From: Nitrososphaerales archaeon TH5894
GTDB lineage: Archaea > Thermoproteota > Nitrososphaeria > Nitrososphaerales > Nitrososphaeraceae
Length of the DNA: 11,870 nucleotides
Direction: 5' to 3'
Assembly (NCBI GenBank): GCA_014523485.1
Contig: JAATVK010000027.1
Coordinates: 1 to 11,870, forward strand
In this document: piece after piece, positions 7,112-11,870 of the stretch
Numbering within the stretch: position 1 is the stretch's first letter
Layout of the letters: every line of letters starts with the position of its first letter
The notes under the pieces: generated by a model
The model's input: only the letters and a program-made list of their open reading frames with translations
What the model was told of the DNA's origin: nothing
Database searches by the model: none
Translations under genes and position numbers: made by a program

Positions 7112-7886
7112 AGTTTTTCAATACCTCATTATAATTTTTTTTACCTATAATTATTTCATATAATGCCTTTACTAGAGATGATGGATTATCATGTTGGAAA
7201 ATATTTCTTCCAAAAGTAACACCTTGAGCACCTGCTTCAATAGCATTTGAGCACATTTGTAAAATGTCAGTATCAGTTTTAGATTTTGGCCCACCTGCAA
7301 TTACAATTGGAACGGGACACCTTTTTACCACTGACCTAAAAGAATCTAAATCTCCAGTATAAACCGATTTTACTATATCTGCTCCAGCCTCTGCACCAAT
7401 TCGTGTAACATGTGCTACAATTTCAGGATCATATGGGTTTTTTATGTTTTCTCCTCTTGGATACATCATAGCTAATAATGGTACATTCCATTCATCACAC
7501 TCATCCGACACCATTCCCAATACCTCTAACATTTCAGGTTCTTCTTTTGCACCTATATTTATATGAACAGAAACGGCATCAGATCCAAGTCTTATAGCAT
7601 CTGCAACATTTCCAATAAGAACTTTTTTATTCGGATAAGGGCTTAAAGAAGTACTGGCAGACAAATGTGTTATTAATCCGATACTAGTAGGCTTAGGCAT
7701 GGATTTGATAACGCCTTTGTTAATAATTACTGCTGTTAATCCAGAATCTTCACATTGATATATCATATCATGAGTATTTTCTAGGCCCTTTATGGGACCA
7801 TTGGTTATTCCATGATCCATAGGAATACAAATCATTTTGCCTTTTTTTGTAATTCTATTTAACCTAATGTCTCTTCCAGAGACCAT
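7086..7886 (-). CDS. aroA': 2-amino-3,7-dideoxy-D-threo-hept-6-ulosonate (ADTH) synthase
   Basis: ADTH synthase is a class I aldolase of the DhnA/FbaB type. It joins L-aspartate semialdehyde with 6-deoxy-5-ketofructose-1-phosphate and replaces DAHP synthase as the entry to archaeal aromatic biosynthesis. The 266-residue protein has PMDHG with Asp24, YPRG with Tyr142, and VKSVYTGD with Lys173. These match the Asp/Tyr/Schiff-base-Lys triad of the Methanocaldococcus enzyme in order and spacing. AGGPK near 197-201 and GRNIF at 226-230 form the phosphate site. A fructose-bisphosphate aldolase of the same family is the main alternative. Overlap with DHQ synthase II and position at the head of the aromatic cluster decide for ADTH synthase. 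The ATG is preceded by a TATA-like box about 28 bases away, so the transcript is probably leaderless. A candidate operator lies between that box and the start. Confidence 0.95.
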   Translation of the reverse strand: MVSGRDIRLNRITKKGKMICIPMDHGITNGPIKGLENTHDMIYQCEDSGLTAVIINKGVIKSMPKPTSIGLITHLSASTSLSPYPNKKVLIGNVADAIRLGSDAVSVHINIGAKEEPEMLEVLGMVSDECDEWNVPLLAMMYPRGENIKNPYDPEIVAHVTRIGAEAGADIVKSVYTGDLDSFRSVVKRCPVPIVIAGGPKSKTDTDILQMCSNAIEAGAQGVTFGRNIFQHDNPSSLVKALYEIIIGKKNYNEVLKNFGERKRKK

Positions 7887-7909
7887 AAGGATGAAGGATA
7901 TTTGTCCTA
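7887..7909 (-). promoter_or_regulatory. Candidate operator upstream of ADTH synthase (shared with aroC)
   Basis: On the plus strand 7894-7909 reads AAGGATA-TTT-GTCCTA. The arms are identical to those in front of aroC (1120-1136), where the spacer is four bases. The left arm is preceded directly by a near-copy, AAGGATG (7887-7893), making a tandem half-site next to the start codon. The element lies just downstream of the TATA-like box and would overlap the transcription start. A role in controlling the first and last pathway genes is inferred; the regulator is unknown. Confidence 0.4.
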
Positions 7910-7910
7910 C

Positions 7911-7918
7911 TTAAAAGT
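7911..7918 (-). promoter_or_regulatory. Putative TATA box for ADTH synthase and the aromatic cluster
   Basis: The minus strand reads CTTTTAAG here, the core TTTTAA being centred about 28 bases before the ATG. That spacing places the transcription start at or next to the start codon, giving a leaderless messenger. Confidence 0.45.
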
Positions 7919-7947
7919 GATCTGCTATGTCTAAACAATCCTAATTA

Positions 7948-7974
7948 AGAAAATAATAAGAATAAAAGAAAATT
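7948..7974 (-). terminator. Probable T-rich terminator of nadE
   Basis: Just after the nadE stop the minus strand is a pyrimidine tract rich in T (TTTTCTTTTATTCTTATTAT and following). No hairpin is evident. Such tracts are typical archaeal termination signals, and this one lies between nadE and the promoter of the aromatic cluster. Confidence 0.4.
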
Positions 7975-7987
7975 AGACTTTATAAAC

Positions 7988-8764
7988 TTAGGAATTATTA
8001 AATGGTATGCTACAAATTTTTGGTGTTCTTCTTTTATGGATATTTTTCATTATGAGATTTTTTATAAATGCTACATCGTTTTTATTATATCCTTTTTTTA
8101 CTAAATCTTTTTCTCTAATAGCTGAATTATTTTCATTAAGATATTTCAAAATAGTATCAATTTTTTTATATTCCATTCCAATTTCATTTTCTGCAGTTTG
8201 GTTTACCCATAAAGAAGGAGTACTTTTTTTTAATAATATAGTTTTTGGAACATTTAAATACATACCTAATTCTCTAACCTGAGTCTTGTATATATCTGCT
8301 AACGGCAGAAGATCAGACGCACCGTCTCCAAATTTAGTAAAATATCCAATCATCATTTCACTTTTATCCGATGTACCTAGAACTAACTTGTTATAGAGAT
8401 TTGCGTAATAGTAAAGTAAGGTCATGCGAATCCTAGCAGTAAGATTACCTAGGGATATTTTTTCTAGGGGTAATAGATCTGTATACTTCTGTTTAATGTC
8501 TGTAATATCTATGATTTGATATTTAATATCTAGTAGTTTAGATAATTCAACAGCTTCATCGATATCCTTCTGATCTGAGACTTTTCTATCCGGTAAAATT
8601 AATCCCAATACACTCTTCTTACCCAATGCTTGAGTAGCTAAAGATACTGCAACAGATGAGTCAACTCCTCCACTTAAACCTACTACTACCCCATGAGATT
8701 GAGCTCTTGATACTTCCAGTCTGATAAATTCAATAATAATATTTGCTATATCTGAAATCCTCAA
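7988..8764 (-). CDS. nadE: NAD+ synthetase, ammonia-dependent
   Basis: NadE adenylates deamido-NAD (nicotinic acid adenine dinucleotide) with ATP and amidates it to NAD in the last step of NAD synthesis. The 258-residue protein carries the PP-loop SGGVDSS at 31-37, GNLTARIRM at 106-114, GTSDKSE at 130-136, GYFTKFGDG at 140-148 and the substrate-binding segment DLLPLADIYKTQVRELG at 151-167. It has no N-terminal glutaminase (nitrilase) domain, so it should use free ammonia, as most archaeal forms do. The start is TTG at 8764. There is no ATG before the upstream in-frame stop, and the N-terminal helix begins there as in relatives. It is divergent from purM across 148 bases and is separated from the aromatic cluster by a 101-base gap with a T-rich tract, so it is probably a single-gene unit. 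Confidence 0.95.
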   Translation of the reverse strand: MRISDIANIIIEFIRLEVSRAQSHGVVVGLSGGVDSSVAVSLATQALGKKSVLGLILPDRKVSDQKDIDEAVELSKLLDIKYQIIDITDIKQKYTDLLPLEKISLGNLTARIRMTLLYYYANLYNKLVLGTSDKSEMMIGYFTKFGDGASDLLPLADIYKTQVRELGMYLNVPKTILLKKSTPSLWVNQTAENEIGMEYKKIDTILKYLNENNSAIREKDLVKKGYNKNDVAFIKNLIMKNIHKRRTPKICSIPFNNS

Positions 8765-8885
8765 TATTTCAAATATTATTAAGTTAAATATTACTATTAA
8801 ATCGATCTTTTATTATTTTGTAGATTCTAAAGTTGTTAGTCAATAAAAAAGATTAAGATACAATTTTTAAAAAAAGTTTTATTAG

Positions 8886-8893
8886 CTATAAAT
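8886..8893 (+). promoter_or_regulatory. Putative TATA box for purM
   Basis: CTATAAAT lies about 24 bases before the purM TTG start. This is the best TATA-box match in the window, and its spacing implies a leaderless transcript beginning at or next to the start codon. The A- and T-rich run just upstream (around 8861-8881) could carry a BRE-like element, but I see no clear one. Confidence 0.5.
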
Positions 8894-8912
8894 TGGCTGA
8901 ACTAATGATATA

Positions 8913-9977
8913 TTGTCTAATCCACATATCCATACTTATGAGAAAGCAGGAGTAAATGTTAGCAAAATTCGTTCAATACAAAAAAATATCGGAAAAATGA
9001 TTACTAAATCTTATTCCTTTCAGAAAATTGGCAAAGTTATTTTGGGATTTGATCATTATTCTGGATTAATAAGTATAGGAAATAATGTTTTGGCATTACA
9101 TACAGACGGGGTTGGTACTAAAGTTCTTGTTGCCCAGAAGATGAAATGCTTTGATACTATAGGTATTGATTGCATAGCCATGAATGTTAATGATATTATC
9201 TGTACAGGAGCACAACCATTTGCATTTGTAGACTATATAGGTTTAAAAAAAGTTAATGATGAATTGGTAAAAAAAATTATGAAAGGTTTGATTACAGGTG
9301 CCAAAGCAGCAAGAATAGCTATTGTTGGAGGTGAAACTTCTGTAGTGCCTGAATTGTTGGCTGATGAAACAGAGGATATTTTTGACCTTTCTGGCACTGC
9401 AGTAGGAATAACCCAAAATAATAGACTTATTTTAGGGAACAAGATCAAAATTGGGGATATCATATTAGGATTGGAAAGCAGTGGTTTGCATTCAAATGGC
9501 TATACATTAGCACGAAAAGTATTATCAAAGTATTGCTTAGACGATATTCCTGAATTTATAACAAACCCCATTGGAGAAGAATTACTGATTCCAACGAGAA
9601 TTTATGTACAACCAATAATGGAATTGATAAAAGATAGAAAAATTACTATACATGGTTTAGCACATATTACAGGAGGATCATTCACAAAATTAAAACGGTT
9701 AAATAATAGAGTAAGATACAACCTTTCTGATTTATTTCCTCCTCATGGTATTTTTAAACAGATCCAAAAAGATGGTAAAATAGATCTTAAAGAGATGTAT
9801 AGGACTTTTAATATGGGAATCGGTTTATGTATTATACTTCCAGAGACCAATGTTGATAAGACAATTAGCATAATAGAAAAATACAATATTAAAGTCCGTC
9901 AAATTGGACAGGTGGATTCAAAAGGTAATGGAAACGTAATTGGAAAAATTGAAAACAACAATTATATTTTCTCATAA
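8913..9977 (+). CDS. purM: Phosphoribosylformylglycinamidine cyclo-ligase (AIR synthetase)
   Basis: PurM closes the imidazole ring, converting formylglycinamidine ribonucleotide to aminoimidazole ribonucleotide with ATP, the fifth step of purine synthesis. The 354-residue protein is full length. It shows HTDGVGTK at 63-70, MNVNDIICTGAQP at 90-102, GGETSVVPEL at 139-148, FDLSGTAVG near 157-165, SSGLHSNGY at 189-197, ITGGSF near 252-257 and a C-terminal FNMGIGL. These are signatures of the PurM/PurL/SelD fold and of PurM in particular. The start is TTG: an in-frame TGA lies twelve bases upstream, no ATG is available in frame, and the TATA-like box is at the right distance. The ATG at 8905 is in another frame. 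The gene stands alone on the plus strand between two minus-strand genes, with no other purine gene next to it. Confidence 0.95.
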   Translation: MSNPHIHTYEKAGVNVSKIRSIQKNIGKMITKSYSFQKIGKVILGFDHYSGLISIGNNVLALHTDGVGTKVLVAQKMKCFDTIGIDCIAMNVNDIICTGAQPFAFVDYIGLKKVNDELVKKIMKGLITGAKAARIAIVGGETSVVPELLADETEDIFDLSGTAVGITQNNRLILGNKIKIGDIILGLESSGLHSNGYTLARKVLSKYCLDDIPEFITNPIGEELLIPTRIYVQPIMELIKDRKITIHGLAHITGGSFTKLKRLNNRVRYNLSDLFPPHGIFKQIQKDGKIDLKEMYRTFNMGIGLCIILPETNVDKTISIIEKYNIKVRQIGQVDSKGNGNVIGKIENNNYIFS

Positions 9978-10000
9978 CTTCAGGTGTAAAATTTTATATA

Positions 10001-10015
10001 TTGATTATTTTTTAT
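10001..10015 (+). terminator. Possible T-rich terminator of purM
   Basis: A T-rich stretch with six consecutive T (10008-10013) lies about 30 bases after the purM stop, and a second one follows at 10162-10179. Both are plausible archaeal T-tract terminators with no strong hairpin. Confidence is limited by the very AT-rich context. Confidence 0.3.
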
Positions 10016-10230
10016 CAAATGTGTAGGATTTAAATTTAATAGATATATTATAAATAATATTTTTAATTTTGATACATGATAAGGTTTTTATTATTTCAAT
10101 TAAAAATTTTGATCATCTTAATATAACTCATATATGAAACAATAATAAAGTCGATAACCACTATTTTTTATTTATTTTGTTCAATATTTGAAATTTCCCT
10201 TATTTAATCAAAATTAAATCTTATTTATTG

Positions 10231-10243
10231 TAAAATAATAAAG
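10231..10243 (-). terminator. Possible T-rich terminator of lysS
   Basis: About 20 bases after the lysS stop the minus strand reads TATTATTTTA, a short T-rich tract of the kind used in archaeal termination. The small AT hairpin at 10202-10219 follows it. The evidence is compositional only. Confidence 0.25.
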
Positions 10244-10260
10244 ATTTAAATGTCAATAGC

Positions 10261-11870
10261 TCAAAGATATTTTTCAATTATTTCACATGTTCGGTCAATA
10301 CCTAGATCAACCAAATAATTACCAAGTTTTGGTCCTCGATCAGAATTAATAAGTATCTGGTAAAGTAATCTAAAAAAATTTTTTGGTTCTATTCCATGTT
10401 TCTTTGAAGTTTCATAAATTAATGTTTGAATATCATTTGCCATATTATTATCTTCTTTTATTAAATATGACCTCATAGACATTACTAATTCTCTTAATGC
10501 TTTCTTTTGTTCTATATTCAAGGATATATTATGACTATTTTCATTTGCCATAATATCATTTGACCAATTAAAGGCGAGTTGAATTTTTTGTATTATATCA
10601 TTAGTTTTTTCACTAACTAGTCTGTATTTTTGAAGCCTTTCATATACCTTATCTATCTGATCCTTTCCTTCAAAAAGAGACGTTTGTTGGACAAGTAATC
10701 TATAGGGAATATGATTAGAATTATTTTTTGGTGGATTAAGGTGGTTAATATACTCATAAATTCCTCGCAACTTAATCATTTTTGATTGATTTGTTTCTTT
10801 TAATTTTCCAAAGTACAAATCTTCGTAAAGATCATATTCATCCATTAATGAAGGTATATCTTCTATTCCTATATGTCTTGTTCCAGTTATTCGTTTGAAC
10901 AATAACAAAAGAATGGATTGAGGAGTGCCATATTCCATCCATTTTTGCGGAGTTAAAACATTACCTGTAGATTTACTTATTTTTTTGCCTCGTTTGTCTA
11001 AAAACATTTCGTACTTAATATGCAAAGGATGGGAAAAGTTTAATATCTCTTCACAGATCCAATCATTTATTTTCACAGAATCCATAATATCTTTACCGTA
11101 TGCTTCAAATCGAATGTCAAATATCTTCCATCGTGCAGCAAATTCAACTTTCCAAGCAAGTTTTCCTTCCGCCTTTCCAATGTTAGCTTCTCCTTTATAC
11201 CCACATCCTCTGATTTCTTCATTTCCTATATTGATTCCTGAACATTCATATAATACCTTCTTATTTTTAGTCAAATATTTATATGCATGAGCTACATAAA
11301 GTTTTCCACAGTTTTTACAAATAGGAAAATAAGGTAATTCATTGAGGAACTTATTTTGACCTACAAATTGAGAAATTTTTTGTCCCAAGTGTTCACTTTT
11401 TGTAAGAATTTGATCAATTGCATCAATTAATATACCACTTTTATAGACCTCTGTAGCACTTTTAAATATGTATTTAATGTATACTCGATCCAATCCATCA
11501 AGTAGTAAACTACTCATATGGGAACCGTATGAATTATGACATTCTCCGAATGGATCTGGAATATGTGACACAGGTTTACCAATATGATCTTTGAGCCATA
11601 GAGGAAATCCAGAGGGGATCTTTCTTAATCCATCCATATCATCAGAATACGCAATTAATTCAGAATTATAGCCTAAATTCTGTAATGCTAAACTAATACC
11701 ATATGCCCTCACTGCATCTCCCATACTACCTATATGAGGTATTCCAGAAGCTCCTAAGCCACTTTCTACTTTTATTGAATCGATATTTCGATTTAATTTT
11801 TTTTCTCTCATGATAAGTGTATTTGCTACCTTATCTATCCAAGTTCCTTTTCCTATAATATTTTCTATCA
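10261..11870 (-). CDS. lysS: Lysyl-tRNA synthetase, class I (start codon completed just outside the window)
   Basis: Class I LysRS charges tRNA-Lys with lysine. It is the archaeal-type enzyme, unrelated to the class II enzyme of most bacteria and eukaryotes. An internal ATG exists at 11811, but the frame stays open upstream. It encodes IIGKGTWIDKVANTLI, running into REKKLNRNIDSIKVESG, which is the conserved family N-terminus. The first codon is NTG, with its T and G at 11870-11869 and its first base outside the window, giving about 536 residues. Counted on that length, the HIGH-like HIGS is at 46-49, four zinc-type cysteines (CxxC plus two) at about 185, 188, 210 and 223, and the KMSKS-like KISKS at 297-301. 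The C-terminal part is helical and less conserved, as expected for the anticodon-binding region. The gene converges on purM. Its promoter is not in the window. Confidence 0.95.
   Translation of the reverse strand, partial: IENIIGKGTWIDKVANTLIMREKKLNRNIDSIKVESGLGASGIPHIGSMGDAVRAYGISLALQNLGYNSELIAYSDDMDGLRKIPSGFPLWLKDHIGKPVSHIPDPFGECHNSYGSHMSSLLLDGLDRVYIKYIFKSATEVYKSGILIDAIDQILTKSEHLGQKISQFVGQNKFLNELPYFPICKNCGKLYVAHAYKYLTKNKKVLYECSGINIGNEEIRGCGYKGEANIGKAEGKLAWKVEFAARWKIFDIRFEAYGKDIMDSVKINDWICEEILNFSHPLHIKYEMFLDKRGKKISKSTGNVLTPQKWMEYGTPQSILLLLFKRITGTRHIGIEDIPSLMDEYDLYEDLYFGKLKETNQSKMIKLRGIYEYINHLNPPKNNSNHIPYRLLVQQTSLFEGKDQIDKVYERLQKYRLVSEKTNDIIQKIQLAFNWSNDIMANENSHNISLNIEQKKALRELVMSMRSYLIKEDNNMANDIQTLIYETSKKHGIEPKNFFRLLYQILINSDRGPKLGNYLVDLGIDRTCEIIEKYL

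Larger units (their letters stand above)
9978..10260. other. Non-coding AT-rich spacer between convergent purM and lysS
   Basis: I find no credible gene, tRNA or conserved RNA motif in these 283 bases. The contents are T-rich tracts on both strands that fit convergent termination. There is also a small AT-only inverted repeat, ATTTAAT-CAAA-ATTAAAT at 10202-10219 (7-base stem, 4-base loop), which would be a weak hairpin. Confidence 0.5.

Noticed and set aside
8007..8282. Open frame of 91 codons on the plus strand with hydrophobic character
   Set aside because: The apparent membrane-like composition comes from reading antisense through the A-rich 3' part of nadE.
10202..10219. Inverted repeat ATTTAAT-CAAA-ATTAAAT as a structured RNA or intrinsic terminator
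   Set aside because: The stem is only seven A-T pairs and would be unstable; in this AT-rich spacer it is readily explained by chance. It is mentioned only as part of the spacer.
10925..11290. Open frame of 121 codons on the plus strand
   Set aside because: It is antisense to conserved lysyl-tRNA synthetase sequence that includes the zinc cysteines and KISKS; a shadow frame.

Overview
The window is archaeal chromosome, AT-rich, with no mobile elements, CRISPR arrays or RNA genes that I can see. The archaeal assignment rests on several enzymes. Aromatic biosynthesis starts with the ADTH synthase / 3-dehydroquinate synthase II pair instead of DAHP synthase / AroB. Shikimate kinase is of the GHMP-kinase type, and lysyl-tRNA synthetase is class I. 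Starts lack clear Shine-Dalgarno sequences, many start codons are TTG, and TATA-like boxes lie about 25-35 bases before several starts, which fits largely leaderless transcription. My best guess is a low-GC member of Nitrososphaerota (Thaumarchaeota, ammonia-oxidiser type, perhaps Nitrosocosmicus-like). This is an inference from protein flavour and gene spacing; no marker gene proves it.

Positions 3-7886 (minus strand) hold a complete seven-step route from L-aspartate semialdehyde plus a deoxy-keto-hexose phosphate to chorismate. In transcription order the genes are ADTH synthase, DHQ synthase II, [DNA methyltransferase], aroD, aroE, archaeal shikimate kinase, aroA and aroC. The gene order matches the reaction order exactly. 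Most junctions overlap by 4 to 38 bases. The exceptions are the methyltransferase, which sits between steps 2 and 3 with AT-rich gaps on both sides, and aroC, which has its own 88-base upstream gap with a TATA-like box.

Positions 7988-8764 (minus) encode an ammonia-dependent NAD synthetase. A divergent promoter region follows, and then purM (8913-9977, plus) for the fifth step of purine synthesis. A 283-base AT-rich non-coding stretch separates purM from the convergent class I lysyl-tRNA synthetase gene (10261 to the right edge, minus). The true start of that gene lies one base beyond the window.

The most interesting unexplained signal is a shared sequence element, AAGGATA-(3 or 4 bases)-GTCCTA read on the plus strand. 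It is an imperfect inverted repeat found just downstream of the TATA-like boxes of the first (ADTH synthase) and last (aroC) genes of the pathway, and I saw it in no other intergenic region here. It looks like an operator for an aromatic-pathway regulator that has not been identified. Other points worth a second look are the methyltransferase inside the operon, the frequent TTG starts, and two gene junctions built on poly-A tracts next to TTG starts.
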